A stretch of 64,000 nt of DNA, from assembly GCF_002858935.1 (NCBI RefSeq), contig NZ_PJRT01000025.1:179545-243544 (forward strand). The letters run 5' to 3'. Under the pieces are notes generated by a model. That model ran no database searches. It was given only the letters and a program-made list of their open reading frames with translations, and was not told where the DNA came from. Positions 7,961 to 17,179 of this stretch are shown piece by piece (position 1 is the stretch's first letter; every line of letters starts with the position of its first letter). The position numbers and the translations under genes were made by a program. This DNA comes from Pantoea endophytica. GTDB lineage: Bacteria > Pseudomonadota > Gammaproteobacteria > Enterobacterales > Enterobacteriaceae.

Positions 7961-9887
7961 ACTGCTCAGCCACTTTAAACATCGCCATCTCTTGCGCCAG
8001 CTGCGCCGCTTCATCACGCAGCGCCTGGGTATTTTCGGCGGTTTGCGTCACCAGCATCAGGTTTTGCTGAATACCGCGCTCCATCTGTGATACGGCCAGC
8101 GTCACTTCCGCGATACCTTTGCTCTGCTCATCACCGGCCACGCGCATCTCGCTGACTACCTGCTTCACTTTATGCACGTCGGAAACCAGCTGCGAAAGCT
8201 GCTGCCCCGCGCCTTCCACCAGTTTACTGCCGGCCAGCACGTTGCTGTCGGAATCGGCAATCAGCGCTTTGATCTCCTGCGCCGCCGTGGCGCTGCGCTG
8301 CGCTAAGGCCCGCACTTCAGATGCCACCACAGCAAAACCACGCCCTTGCTCACCGGCGCGTGCCGCTTCCACCGCCGCATTCAGGGCAAGGATGTTGGTT
8401 TGAAACGCGATGCTGTCGATCACCGTCAGAATCTCCGCCACGCGGCGCGACGAGGATTGAATAGCGCCCATGGTGCTCACCACTTCGCCCATCACTTCGC
8501 TGCTGCTGCGGGCAATCTGCGCGGTCTGTTCGGCGGCAGCATCGGCCAGTCGGGTATTTTCGGCATTTTGCTGCACGGTGGCGTTAAGCTGCTCCATCGC
8601 CGCCGCACTCTGCTCAAGCGCCGCAGCCTGCTCAGCGATTTTCTCCGACAGCGCGGTGTTGCTGTGCGCTAATCCCGATGCGTTGGCCGCCACCGTTTCG
8701 CCGCTGCCCTGCACGCGGGTAATCACGCCAGCGATCTTATCGACAAAGCTGTTGAACGCACCGGCAATATCCGCCAGCTCATCGCGCCCACTTTTGGTCA
8801 GACGGCGGGTTAAATCGCCATCGCCATTGGCAATCTCATCCAGCGCCGCGTGCGTGGCCTTCAGACGTTGGCCAATGCGTTGGGTAAACGCCCAGGTTAA
8901 CAGCAGCAGCACGATCATCGCCGGAATCAGGAAAGTGAAGATGTCGCGCATCATGGTACGCGCCAGGCCGCTGACGGCACTTTCCGGCGTTACCAGACCA
9001 ATCACCCAACCGGTGCCGGGCATGCGGAACAGCGTCACCTGCGCGCTGTTGTGCAAGTAGCCGTCTGCAAAATCCGACAGTTGTAATACATCGCCATCGC
9101 CCTTCAGCTGGGCGATACGGGCGGCCAGCGGCGCCAGCCAGCTGGATTTTTCCGCCAGGCTGCTCAAGGTGGTGAGCGATTTCATATCCTGGCCTGGGTA
9201 ATAGAGCAGATTGCCCGCGCTATCGAGCGCAAAGGCATAACCGCCCGTCACCTGCCCTTTCTGCTGCATAAAGCCCGCAAGATTATCCAGCTGCACATCC
9301 AGCGTTGCGACACCGGCAAACCGATCGCCCGCCGCATACGGCACGCTGCAGGTGACCATTTTCACACCGGAGACCGGATCCTGATACACCTCCGACCAAC
9401 CGCAACGATCGCGCGGTCCGTTACGCACCGCGCTGTACCAGCTTTCCTGTTGATAGCCGTTGCCCGCAGGCAGGTTGTAGTCATCGGAATAGGCCAGCGC
9501 GCCATCACCCTGACGCGCCCAGAAGAAGCTACGACGCTGCACTCCGGCGCTAAACGCATCGGGTTCCGGCCACACGCCGCCGCCGGCAATGGTTTTATTG
9601 CCGCTGCTGTTGATGATTTGTGGGAAGCTTTGCTGCCACAGCGTGGCATCGTGCGGCAACACTTCAGCAAGGCGCGCCATGCTGACGGCCTCGCCTTCAA
9701 TGCGCACCAGCTGCTGATTTAATTGGCTGACCAGATTGCTACCGGCCTGCTCAATCAGCGTATGGCTGGCTTCGATGACGCGCGGCTGACCGCGCAACAA
9801 CAGAACGGAAAACACCACTGCGGTGGTGACGCACAGTAATAGCAGGCCACCCAGCGTCATGCGGGCAGCCAAACGGGTTGGCAACAT
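7959..9887 (-). CDS. Methyl-accepting chemotaxis protein
   Basis: A 642-residue transmembrane chemoreceptor. TM1 is at about residues 11-30. A periplasmic double-Cache-like sensor (about 35-305) contains [19 protein letters not shown] and the VTCSVPY segment. TM2 is at about 312-334, followed by HAMP (about 335-390). The cytoplasmic coiled coil has the conserved tip [20 protein letters not shown] (about 507-526) that binds CheA and CheW. It ends MAMFKVAEQ with no NWETF-type pentapeptide, so it probably relies on other receptors for adaptation enzymes. The ligand is unknown; proximity to gluconate genes is only suggestive. AAGGAT precedes the ATG. Confidence 0.93.
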   Translation of the reverse strand: MLPTRLAARMTLGGLLLLCVTTAVVFSVLLLRGQPRVIEASHTLIEQAGSNLVSQLNQQLVRIEGEAVSMARLAEVLPHDATLWQQSFPQIINSSGNKTIAGGGVWPEPDAFSAGVQRRSFFWARQGDGALAYSDDYNLPAGNGYQQESWYSAVRNGPRDRCGWSEVYQDPVSGVKMVTCSVPYAAGDRFAGVATLDVQLDNLAGFMQQKGQVTGGYAFALDSAGNLLYYPGQDMKSLTTLSSLAEKSSWLAPLAARIAQLKGDGDVLQLSDFADGYLHNSAQVTLFRMPGTGWVIGLVTPESAVSGLARTMMRDIFTFLIPAMIVLLLLTWAFTQRIGQRLKATHAALDEIANGDGDLTRRLTKSGRDELADIAGAFNSFVDKIAGVITRVQGSGETVAANASGLAHSNTALSEKIAEQAAALEQSAAAMEQLNATVQQNAENTRLADAAAEQTAQIARSSSEVMGEVVSTMGAIQSSSRRVAEILTVIDSIAFQTNILALNAAVEAARAGEQGRGFAVVASEVRALAQRSATAAQEIKALIADSDSNVLAGSKLVEGAGQQLSQLVSDVHKVKQVVSEMRVAGDEQSKGIAEVTLAVSQMERGIQQNLMLVTQTAENTQALRDEAAQLAQEMAMFKVAEQ

Positions 9888-10012
9888 AATTTATCCTTTC
9901 TAACCGACTGCATTAACGATTGAGATAAGAAGTGCCGCTCAGCGGCGAATTGTGCGTTCCGTCACAATCGAATATCGGCAAAGCAAGGATTAAATTCAGC
10001 TAAAAATGACGA

Positions 10013-10843
10013 TCAGATGACAAACGGCGGTTTACCGGCCAGCATCTGCTCAATCACCTGTAAAACGCCCTCGTCGTTATTGCCCGGCGCTTCAAAGCGG
10101 GCCGCATCTTTGACCTTCTGCGGTGCGTTCGCCATGGCAAAGCTGAAGCCCGACTGCTGCAGCATTTCGAGATCGTTACCGCCGTCGCCAAACACCAGAA
10201 TTTCACTGCGTTCGATGCCCCAGCGTTTGCCCAACAGATCGAGGCCGTGACCTTTATGGTTGCCCGGCACGATCAAATCCACCGATCCATGACCGCTGGA
10301 CGTGGCGGCAGCCGCCCCCTGATGCAGACGCTCAATGTCCGCCATCAGCGGTTCCACGTAATCATCAGACAGATTCAGCGCAAACTTGAACAGCTTATCG
10401 CCCGCCACGTCATCGAGGCTGCGAATCGCCTTCAGGCGGTGGCAATAGTGACGCATTTTCACCAGCCACTTTTCATCAAGGCCTTCGAAGTAGTACGCGC
10501 TGTCGCGTCCGCACAGGATGTAACGCAGTTCGGGATAGTTACCGTTGTGCAACGTATCCAGCACCGCATCAATATCCGGACGAGAAAACTCGCCGCAGAA
10601 TAACTCTTCATCACAATCGATAATCCACGCGCCGTTCTCCGCCACGAAGGCAATTTCGTGGGCGATCTCAGGGAAGAAGGATTTGAGTTGGTAATACTGG
10701 TTGCCGCTGGCTACCACAAACTTGATGCCGCGCTGCTTCATTTCCTGATAGCAGGCGTTAAAACGCGCGCGATTGTACTGTTTATTGTCGTCGAGAAAGG
10801 TGCCGTCTTTATCCACCGCCACCATTTTTACCACGGTCATCAT
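10013..10843 (-). CDS. Cof-type HAD phosphatase (YbjI-like)
   Basis: About 276 residues. HAD motif I is DKDGTFLDD, motif II VVASGNQYY, and motif IV FGDGGNDLEML, with a C2-type cap between. The run GFSFAMANA and the C-terminal NNDEGVLQVIEQ match E. coli YbjI better than YbiV. YbjI-type enzymes dephosphorylate small substrates such as FMN and the riboflavin intermediate 5-amino-6-(5-phosphoribitylamino)uracil. Two ATGs in a row (10843 and 10840) follow AAGGAG; the second has the better spacing. Confidence 0.85.
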   Translation of the reverse strand: MMTVVKMVAVDKDGTFLDDNKQYNRARFNACYQEMKQRGIKFVVASGNQYYQLKSFFPEIAHEIAFVAENGAWIIDCDEELFCGEFSRPDIDAVLDTLHNGNYPELRYILCGRDSAYYFEGLDEKWLVKMRHYCHRLKAIRSLDDVAGDKLFKFALNLSDDYVEPLMADIERLHQGAAAATSSGHGSVDLIVPGNHKGHGLDLLGKRWGIERSEILVFGDGGNDLEMLQQSGFSFAMANAPQKVKDAARFEAPGNNDEGVLQVIEQMLAGKPPFVI

Positions 10844-10919
10844 CACTCCTTAACGTATCGAAAGGAAAAACGGGTCGTAGAGAGAATAACCTGGTGAGCG
10901 GATAAAGCGCAGAGAAACA

Positions 10920-10939
10920 CGGATGGCCGCAGCCATCCG
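10920..10939. terminator. Hairpin after the rcnB-like gene
   Basis: Stem CGGATGGC / GCCATCCG with loop CGCA, just beyond the stop of the minus-strand RcnB-like gene. On that strand it is followed by TGTTTCTC, a weak T tract. Confidence 0.5.
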
Positions 10940-10948
10940 CCGGGGAGA

Positions 10949-11428
10949 TTAGTTGAACGCGCCGTTGAGCAGAATCGCGGTAATGATGCCGGTTGCTGCG
11001 GCCACCAGCACGTAATTACCGTCGATGTAAGCCCAATGCTCACCGCGCGGTGGTTCATACAAACCACGGTCGCGCCAGTCATCTATGCGATAATGCGGAC
11101 CACGAAACTCCGGCGGTGCCGGATATCCGCGACGGAAGTCATGTCCGCCCCAAGCGAAGCGGTCGCCACCATGATGCCCTTCCGGCATACGATGGTCAGC
11201 ATAACGGTCATGACGATCCGGGCCGCGATCGTGACCACGGTCGTGATGATTGCCGCGATCCGGTCCGCGGTCGCCGCCACGATCCGGGCCACGTCCGTGG
11301 TCCTGATGCTGGTCGCCGCCGTGCGGCTGCCAGCGCTGGTCACCTGGGCCGTCTGCCCACGAGACGCTAGAAAACAGTGTGCTGCATGCAATAAATGACG
11401 CAATAAGAGTTAATGTTGTTTTTTTCAT
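10949..11428 (-). CDS. RcnB family periplasmic protein with His/Asp/Arg/Gly repeat
   Basis: 159 residues with a signal peptide (MKKTTLTLIASFIACSTLFSS, cut near SWA-DG). About 75 residues follow that are very rich in His, Asp, Arg and Gly, with repeated DRG and RGPDRG units. A C-terminal RcnB-like domain ends EHWAYIDGNYVLVAAATGII. E. coli RcnB is about 112 residues and helps control nickel and cobalt efflux; the repeat here is an expansion likely to bind metal. GGAGG precedes the ATG; the upstream 15 in-frame codons lack support. Confidence 0.8.
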   Translation of the reverse strand: MKKTTLTLIASFIACSTLFSSVSWADGPGDQRWQPHGGDQHQDHGRGPDRGGDRGPDRGNHHDRGHDRGPDRHDRYADHRMPEGHHGGDRFAWGGHDFRRGYPAPPEFRGPHYRIDDWRDRGLYEPPRGEHWAYIDGNYVLVAAATGIITAILLNGAFN

Positions 11429-11648
11429 GGTGTTGCCTCCAATGATAACGGCGGTTGCTGTGCCGTTAAGCATTACTATTGATTAACTGGAGACAGAAAA
11501 GCATTTCCAAAACTCTTAAAAACCGCATACTTACAGGAAATTACGTCAACTTATCACTTTCTTAACGATTGTGTATTTTCTGACATTAACGGGATCGAAG
11601 AGACGAATCAGCGTTTATTGCGGCGAGAGCGGGAAATATAAAGAAAAA

Positions 11649-11667
11649 CCCGATCGCAAGGATCGGG
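11649..11667 (-). terminator. Orphan intrinsic terminator (possible sRNA 3' end)
   Basis: On the minus strand: stem CCCGATC / GATCGGG, loop CTTGC, then TTTTTCTT. No gene ends here. The RcnB-like gene starts downstream, and the DUF1272 gene ends more than 550 bases upstream. It may end a small RNA; the 100 bases upstream on this strand include a 6-base hairpin (CAATTT / AAATTG) and a CCTCC anti-Shine-Dalgarno run just before the terminator. Confidence 0.6.
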
Positions 11668-12178
11668 AGGATAATTCAATTTCCATAAATTGCATAAAGG
11701 GGTAAACCCTGCAAAAGTGAGGGTAAAACTGAAGCACACAACGCCACATCACTAGCATTGCCAGCAAACAATACCATTTAAAATTGAAAACTTCTTTTGA
11801 AAAGGGCTATTTTTCAGAAAAATACGCAAAAAATAAATGACAGAAAAATATTATTTTAGGAACGTTGTTTCAGGATAAATAAGGTCTGTGCTCTGACCAG
11901 ATTCAGCAAAGACACATTAATTAGGCTTTCAAGCAGCTAATCCACGCTATCAGAAATGGTAAATATCCCTTTAAAAACAACACCATTAACGTCTTAAGCC
12001 TTTTAATTCCAGCACGCCACACGCGCAACCTGATGAGTATTTAACAATTACTGCTCCTTATTAGGCCCGGATTGTTTATCACCAACATTAATACACAGCG
12101 GTGATTACTATCGTGCTCAAAATTACCCTGCTTGCGTAACGTTTAAATATCACGAGGCAGCCTGATAAACTATTTAGG

Positions 12179-12190
12179 GTAAACGTTTAC
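12179..12190. promoter_or_regulatory. Palindrome GTAAACGTTTAC, LacI-family-like operator
   Basis: A perfect 12-base palindrome with the central CG and AAACGTTT core common to LacI/GalR-family operators. No LacI-type regulator or obvious target promoter is adjacent, so the function is open. Confidence 0.35.
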
Positions 12191-12223
12191 ATGAGCAGAA
12201 TATTCGTTTGCACGCTCACTATC

Positions 12224-12454
12224 TCATGAAGAAGATAAATGGCGCGTTGAGGACGCCGGATGACGTGCTAACGCTGCAGCAGGACGAATCGGTCGACGCA
12301 CCAGCTCACCGCTGCAATTCGGGCAGCGCTGCGCCAGGATACCTTCCGCGCACGCCACACAGAACGTGCATTCAAATGAACAGATGCGCGCCTCAAGCGA
12401 CTCCGGCGGCAGATCTCTATCGCAGCATTCGCAGTTAGGACGTAGTTCCAGCAT
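12224..12454 (-). CDS. DUF1272 domain zinc-binding protein
   Basis: 76 residues beginning MLELRPNCECCDRDLPPESL, then CSFECTFCVACAE and RCPNCSGELVRRPIRP. The conserved cysteines in these three blocks define DUF1272, a small zinc-ribbon family of unknown function found next to varied genes. GGAGG lies 5 bases before the ATG. The last 15 residues are low-complexity Arg/Ser/Ala and beyond the usual domain end. Confidence 0.8.
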   Translation of the reverse strand: MLELRPNCECCDRDLPPESLEARICSFECTFCVACAEGILAQRCPNCSGELVRRPIRPAAALARHPASSTRHLSSS

Positions 12455-12658
12455 GATTTCCTCCGGTGAGTTTCAGCCACCATCATCACCGTAATAGTGC
12501 TGCCGCGCCAGCCAGTGAACAGACATCAGGCGGACAAATCGGGACATCTTGTGTCTGCTCTCTTCACGAGCTTGAGCGAACCATCGATCCTAAAAACATT
12601 ACTTTCCCCGTTAAGCGTTCTATAGTTCATTCGCCCTATCTACTGACGAGACTATGTA

Positions 12659-13783
12659 ATGCGTATTAAAGGACTTAATTTAGGCTTCTTTATCGTTATT
12701 TTGGCGATCGTCACCTTCGCCTTTTTTGATGTGCTGACACCCTATTTTTCTGCCATTTTCTGGGCCGCGATTCTGGCGGTGATCTTCCATCCACTGAAGT
12801 CGCTGCTGCGCCGTAAAATGGGCGATCGCAATGGTCTGGCTTCGTTCGCTACGTTGCTGATTATCTGCCTGATGGTGTTCACGCCGCTGGCGCTGATCAC
12901 CTCTTCAATGGTGGTTGAAGTTAACACCGTCTATACCAAGCTGCAGAACAACTCCGCGCAGTTCCCTGCGGTGTTTGCCGATCTGCTGCAGCATCTGCCT
13001 TCCTGGGCACGCAACTACCTCGCCGATAACAACCTGAACAACGCGCAGGAGATTCAGCAGAAGCTCTCTGGCTTTGCGCTGAAAGGCGGCCAATACATGG
13101 CGGGCAGCGTGTTCCTGATCGGTAAAGGGACCTTCACCTTTACCGTTGGCTTTGGCGTGATGCTCTATCTGCTGTTCTTCCTGTTGAAAGATGGCGCCTG
13201 GCTGGTGAATTTAATTCTGGAAGCGCTGCCGCTTTCAACCTACGTGAAACATCACCTGCTGATGAAGTTCGCAGCGGTATCGCGCGCCACGGTCAAAGGC
13301 ACGGTGGTGGTTGCGGTGGTACAAGGTGTGCTGGGCGGCATCGCCTTCTGGATCACCGGCATTGATGGCAGCTTGCTGTGGGGCACCTTGATGGCGTTCC
13401 TGTCACTGATTCCGGCGGTCGGTTCCGCCATTGTCTGGGTACCAGCAACCATCTTCTTTTTCGCCACCAGCGCCATCTGGAAAGCGCTGTTCCTGATTGG
13501 CTTCTTCGTGGTGGTGGTTGGACTGGTGGATAATATTCTGCGTCCGCTGCTGGTCGGTAAAGACACCAAAATGCCGGACTATCTGATCCTGATCTCCACG
13601 CTGGGCGGCATGGAAGTGTACGGCATCAACGGCTTTGTCATTGGTCCGCTGATCGCCGCGCTGTTTATTGCCTGCTGGAATCTGCTTTCTGGTCGCGATA
13701 ACCGTGAGAACTCTGAAGAGATTGACGAAGAGTTTATCGAAGAGGGTAAAACCCGCGAGGAAGAGGGCAAAATCCGCGAGTAA
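12659..13783 (+). CDS. AI-2E family transporter (PerM/YdiK type)
   Basis: 374 residues with about 8 TM segments in the family pattern. Two N-terminal helices (GFFIVILAIVTFAFFDVL, then YFSAIFWAAILAVIFHPL) are followed by a soluble stretch (about 85-135) and a C-terminal bundle with the conserved LIPAVGSAIVWVPA and DNILRPLLVGKDTKMPDY motifs. The tail after residue 345 is unusually charged (repeated EE and REEE). Members export small solutes; AI-2 is only one proposed substrate. There is no good ribosome site before this ATG. Confidence 0.88.
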   Translation: MRIKGLNLGFFIVILAIVTFAFFDVLTPYFSAIFWAAILAVIFHPLKSLLRRKMGDRNGLASFATLLIICLMVFTPLALITSSMVVEVNTVYTKLQNNSAQFPAVFADLLQHLPSWARNYLADNNLNNAQEIQQKLSGFALKGGQYMAGSVFLIGKGTFTFTVGFGVMLYLLFFLLKDGAWLVNLILEALPLSTYVKHHLLMKFAAVSRATVKGTVVVAVVQGVLGGIAFWITGIDGSLLWGTLMAFLSLIPAVGSAIVWVPATIFFFATSAIWKALFLIGFFVVVVGLVDNILRPLLVGKDTKMPDYLILISTLGGMEVYGINGFVIGPLIAALFIACWNLLSGRDNRENSEEIDEEFIEEGKTREEEGKIRE

Positions 13784-13793
13784 GCGTTTCAAA

Positions 13794-13816
13794 CGGCTAC
13801 CGTTTATCGGTAGCCG
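13794..13816 (+). terminator. Hairpin after the AI-2E transporter gene
   Basis: Nine-base stem CGGCTACCG / CGGTAGCCG, loop TTTAT, placed about 10 bases after the stop. There is no T tract. Confidence 0.55.
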
Positions 13817-13894
13817 CATTCACGCATGAGAATATCGGCCAGCCATTTGCTATCATCGTGGCATTGATTACGGCTTGCGACAAAAGAGAACAAC

Positions 13895-14575
13895 ATGTCC
13901 ATGGAATCCTCCTTAGCGCGTGAAAATCAGGTTCTGTCAGTCTTCGATTTTGACGGCACGCTGACCATTCACGACAGCTTCATCCCCTTTCTGCGTTTCA
14001 GCTTTGGCAAGCGCGCGTTCGCACGCAAAATTGCCAAACTGGCATTCCCTACGCTGCGCTGCATGCGGAAAAAGCTAACGCGTGATGAGTTAAAAGAAGT
14101 GTTGATTCACACCTTTTTAACCGGCGTTGAGGAGCAATGGATTCGCCAGCAGGCGCAACTTTTCTGCGCGGCAAACTGGAATAAGCTAATGCGCCCAGCC
14201 GGGCTGTTAGCGGTTGCCGCCGAAGTGAACTCCAGCGCCGAAGTGACCATCTGTTCCGCCTCGCCGGCGATGGTATTAGAACCGTTCGCCGAGCGTCTGG
14301 GCATCAATCTGATCGGTACCCAATTAGAAGTCGTTGACGGCATTCTTACTGGTAAAATTACCGGCCATAACTGCCGCTGCGGGCAAAAGGTCAAGCGACT
14401 GGAAAGCGTTTACGGCCCGCTGCATAACTATCACCTGCGCGCCTGGGGCGATACGCGCGGTGATTTTGAGTTACTGGCCGCCGCGCAGGATCCACACTGG
14501 CGTCATTTCCATCCAACGTGGAAAAAACGCCGCGTGCCAATGGAAAAACTGCGCATGCTGCGTCTGGATCCTTAG
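13895..14575 (+). CDS. HAD-IB family phosphatase
   Basis: 226 residues with HAD motif I FDFDGTLTIHDSF (about 18-30), motif II TICSASPAMV (about 117-126), a conserved Lys in QKVKRLE and motif III AWGDTRGDFELL (about 184-195). This is the serB-like IB subclass, whose members dephosphorylate phosphoserine, phosphatidylglycerophosphate or related substrates. The substrate here is not evident. It is convergent with terF, 18 bases away, and is not obviously part of the Ter locus. The product ends in a basic tail. Confidence 0.82.
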   Translation: MSMESSLARENQVLSVFDFDGTLTIHDSFIPFLRFSFGKRAFARKIAKLAFPTLRCMRKKLTRDELKEVLIHTFLTGVEEQWIRQQAQLFCAANWNKLMRPAGLLAVAAEVNSSAEVTICSASPAMVLEPFAERLGINLIGTQLEVVDGILTGKITGHNCRCGQKVKRLESVYGPLHNYHLRAWGDTRGDFELLAAAQDPHWRHFHPTWKKRRVPMEKLRMLRLDP

Positions 14576-14593
14576 GCGCACAATTCGGGCTGA

Positions 14594-15835
14594 TCAATAA
14601 ATCCGGTCAGCCTTTGCTGCATCCAGCCACGGCTTAAACTCCTCCAGCAGCAAATCGTATAACCGGTCTTCCGCCAGGCTGGCAAAGTTGTCGATGGCGA
14701 AGAAATGGGTGTTGTCGATGCGGCGATCGTTGAAGTTATCCAAATCCTGCAAAATGCCATAATTACTGCCGCCGAGGCCGACAAATTTCCAGAAGATGGG
14801 ATAGTTAGCCGAGCGGCGAATCGCCTCTTTGATGGCGCGGGTTTTGCTGATGCCGCCGTCGGTAATGAAAACCACGTACACTGGCAGATCGCTGTGCCTA
14901 AAGGTATCAATCAGCTCTTCCATGACCGGCGGTTCATTATTAGTGCCGCCCAGTCCTGGTAAAATCTCCCACGCCGATGTCTTGCCGCCACGCTGGATGG
15001 TGGCGATGTAGCCATCAAGATTATCCAGGGTTACATCGGGATATTTCGCGTGCTGCTGACCGAAGCCCCAGACATCCATCGAACCGTCATCATCAAACTG
15101 CGCCGCCAGCACCGCAATGCGATCTAATACGGCCTGCACGTTGCCCTTACTAAACTGCCCTTTCATCGAACCCGAGGCGTCCAGTACAAATGCCACCTTC
15201 GCTTTCACCGTTTGTAGCTGGTATTTGCTCAGGCTAACGCTGGCGTTTTTCGCCAGGCTCACTAATCGTGGCGCTTTCTGTTGCAGCTTTTTCTCCAGGC
15301 TCACCACCGTTGGCGCGGCTGGCTGAGGATCGGGCTGGGCGATATCCACGCCATAATGACGCGCCAGTGGTTCGAGCCCGCCGTTGAATCCCTGCCCCAG
15401 AGCGCGCAGCTTCCAGCCGCCATTGTGACGATAAACTTCGGCCAGAATCAGCGCCTTCTCCCCGCGCCCGTGCGTTTCCGGGCTGAATTGGGCAATATCT
15501 TCAGCGGTTAAGCTCAGGCTGTTGAGCGCATTGATCGCCTCGTCGCCGTCAATCACTAAGGCGACGGCGATTTTACTGACGCTGGCGGCAATCTTCATCA
15601 GATCCAGATTAATGGTGCAGCCTTGCGGCGTGCTCTGCATGACCACACTGCGATTGGCGGTTGTGGGCTGATTGAAGAAGATGAAATCGGCATCGCCACT
15701 CACTTTGCCAGCGGCATCGAGCAGGAAAACACTGGTATCCACATCGCCGCGCAACGTGGATGAAGCAGCATAGTGCAGGCGCAACGTCAGTTCGGTGGTG
15801 TTCAGCGGCAGGTTCTGGCCCGGTTGTAACATCAT
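14594..15835 (-). CDS. terF: TerF: TerD-like domain plus von Willebrand A domain
   Basis: 413 residues. An N-terminal TerD-like domain (about 1-170) carries the family C-terminal motif [19 protein letters not shown]. After a linker, a vWA domain starts at about residue 215 with the MIDAS motif DASGSMKG and later FITDGGISK. In the Ter system TerD-type proteins bind calcium and vWA domains mediate metal-dependent protein contacts at the membrane. AGGAGG is 8 bases before the ATG. An intrinsic terminator separates it from terE. Confidence 0.9.
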   Translation of the reverse strand: MMLQPGQNLPLNTTELTLRLHYAASSTLRGDVDTSVFLLDAAGKVSGDADFIFFNQPTTANRSVVMQSTPQGCTINLDLMKIAASVSKIAVALVIDGDEAINALNSLSLTAEDIAQFSPETHGRGEKALILAEVYRHNGGWKLRALGQGFNGGLEPLARHYGVDIAQPDPQPAAPTVVSLEKKLQQKAPRLVSLAKNASVSLSKYQLQTVKAKVAFVLDASGSMKGQFSKGNVQAVLDRIAVLAAQFDDDGSMDVWGFGQQHAKYPDVTLDNLDGYIATIQRGGKTSAWEILPGLGGTNNEPPVMEELIDTFRHSDLPVYVVFITDGGISKTRAIKEAIRRSANYPIFWKFVGLGGSNYGILQDLDNFNDRRIDNTHFFAIDNFASLAEDRLYDLLLEEFKPWLDAAKADRIY

Positions 15836-15877
15836 AGTTTTAACCTCCTGTTAAGGATGCGTCCTTTGGATAATAAA

Positions 15878-15900
15878 AAGCCCCGGACCAGCCGGGGCTT
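15878..15900 (-). terminator. Intrinsic terminator between terE and terF
   Basis: On the minus strand AAGCCCCGG-CTGGT-CCGGGGCTT followed by TTTATTA. A strong stem plus T tract inside the ter gene set, so terF must depend on read-through or its own promoter. Confidence 0.88.
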
Positions 15901-15917
15901 TGATAAAATGCTTTGAA

Positions 15918-16493
15918 TCAGACGCTCACGCCGTGCTGGGAAGCCAGCGCTGACAGGCCGCCTGCGAAGCCCTGACCAACGGCTTTGAATTTCCACTCGG
16001 CACCATTGCGATACAGCTCACCGAACACCATCGCGGTTTCGGTAGACGCATCTTCAGACAGGTCAAAACGGGCGATTTCAGCACCGCTGTCATTATTGAA
16101 GATACGCATGAAGCTGTTGCTCACCATGCCGAAGTTCTGCTTACGCGCTTCGGCATCATAAATGGTCACCGCGAAGACCAGCTTCTTCACCTCAGCCGGT
16201 ACTTTAGACAGGGTAATTTTAACCTGCTCGTCATCGCCATCGCCGGCACCGGTGCGGTTATCGCCCTGATGCTCAACGGAACCACAAGCGCTCTGCTTGT
16301 TGTTGAAGAAGATGAAGCTGGCATCGCTCAGCACTTTACCGTCGTCACCGACCATAAATACTGACGCGTCGAGGTCGAAATCCTGACCATCTGTTACACG
16401 TGCATCCCAACCCAGACCCGCCATGGCAACATTCATGGTGGGTGCTTCTTTAGTCAGGGAAACGTTACCGCCTTTTACCAGAGAAACTGCCAT
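15918..16493 (-). CDS. terE: TerE, TerD-family stress protein
   Basis: 191 residues, a single TerD domain. Calcium-binding features are [10 protein letters not shown] (about 36-45) and the conserved acidic loop [13 protein letters not shown]. The C-terminal motif [19 protein letters not shown] is shared with TerD, TerF and TerA. The protein is cytoplasmic and part of the tellurite, phage and colicin resistance complex. AGGAG lies 9 bases before the ATG. It is about 60% similar by eye to the neighbouring TerD, suggesting tandem duplication. Confidence 0.93.
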   Translation of the reverse strand: MAVSLVKGGNVSLTKEAPTMNVAMAGLGWDARVTDGQDFDLDASVFMVGDDGKVLSDASFIFFNNKQSACGSVEHQGDNRTGAGDGDDEQVKITLSKVPAEVKKLVFAVTIYDAEARKQNFGMVSNSFMRIFNNDSGAEIARFDLSEDASTETAMVFGELYRNGAEWKFKAVGQGFAGGLSALASQHGVSV

Positions 16494-16550
16494 TTTAAAG
16501 CTCCTGCTTTTAATTGGATGATGCGGGCAGCGCGAAGCTGCCCGTGATAA

Positions 16551-17129
16551 TTAAGACGCGTTGATACCGTACTGAGCACATACCGAAGCGAGGCCGCCGG
16601 CATAACCCTGGCCTACCGCGCGGAATTTCCACTCGGCGCCGTTACGGTACAGCTCACCAAACAGCATCGCGGTTTCAGTTGAGGCATCTTCGGTCAAATC
16701 GTAACGCGCCACTTCACTGCGATCGTCATCGTTCACCAGGCGGATAAACGCGCCGGAAACCTGGCCAAAGCTCTGACGACGGGTCTGCGCATCGTGGATG
16801 GTGACCACAAACACAATCTTGTCGACGTCAGCCGGGATCAAATCCAGTTTGATTTTCAGCGATTCATCATCGCCATCGCCTGCACCAGTACGGTTGTCAC
16901 CGGTGTGAGAAACGGAACCGTCGGAAGAGACCAGATTGTTGTAGAAAATAAAGTCAGCATCGCCGCGGACTTTGCCGCTGGCGGACAGCAAGAACGCTGA
17001 CGCATCAAGGTCAAAGTCCTGACCATCGGTGGAACGTGCATCCCAGCCAAGGCCAACGAGGACGTTTTTCATGGTTGGTGCCGCTTTGCTCAGCGAAACG
17101 TTACCGCCTTTAGAAAGAGAAACGCTCAT
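16551..17129 (-). CDS. terD: TerD, calcium-binding stress protein
   Basis: 192 residues and the archetype of the family: [33 protein letters not shown], and the calcium loop [15 protein letters not shown]. The fold is a two-sheet beta sandwich that binds two calcium ions in characterised members. It lies between terC and terE in the usual order and should be in the same transcript, 57 bases from terE and 50 from terC. Confidence 0.95.
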   Translation of the reverse strand: MSVSLSKGGNVSLSKAAPTMKNVLVGLGWDARSTDGQDFDLDASAFLLSASGKVRGDADFIFYNNLVSSDGSVSHTGDNRTGAGDGDDESLKIKLDLIPADVDKIVFVVTIHDAQTRRQSFGQVSGAFIRLVNDDDRSEVARYDLTEDASTETAMLFGELYRNGAEWKFRAVGQGYAGGLASVCAQYGINAS

Positions 17130-17179
17130 TGTAATTACCTCTTGGTTAATGATTTTTCAGACTCATTGCTGGCAGAAGA

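Larger units (their letters stand above)
11429..12223. other. Long AT-rich intergenic region
   Basis: 795 bases with no ORF that looks real on either strand. It holds the promoter of the rcnB-like gene, an orphan minus-strand terminator (11649-11667) and a perfect 12-base palindrome (12179-12190). Base composition is much more AT-rich than the flanking genes. Confidence 0.65.
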
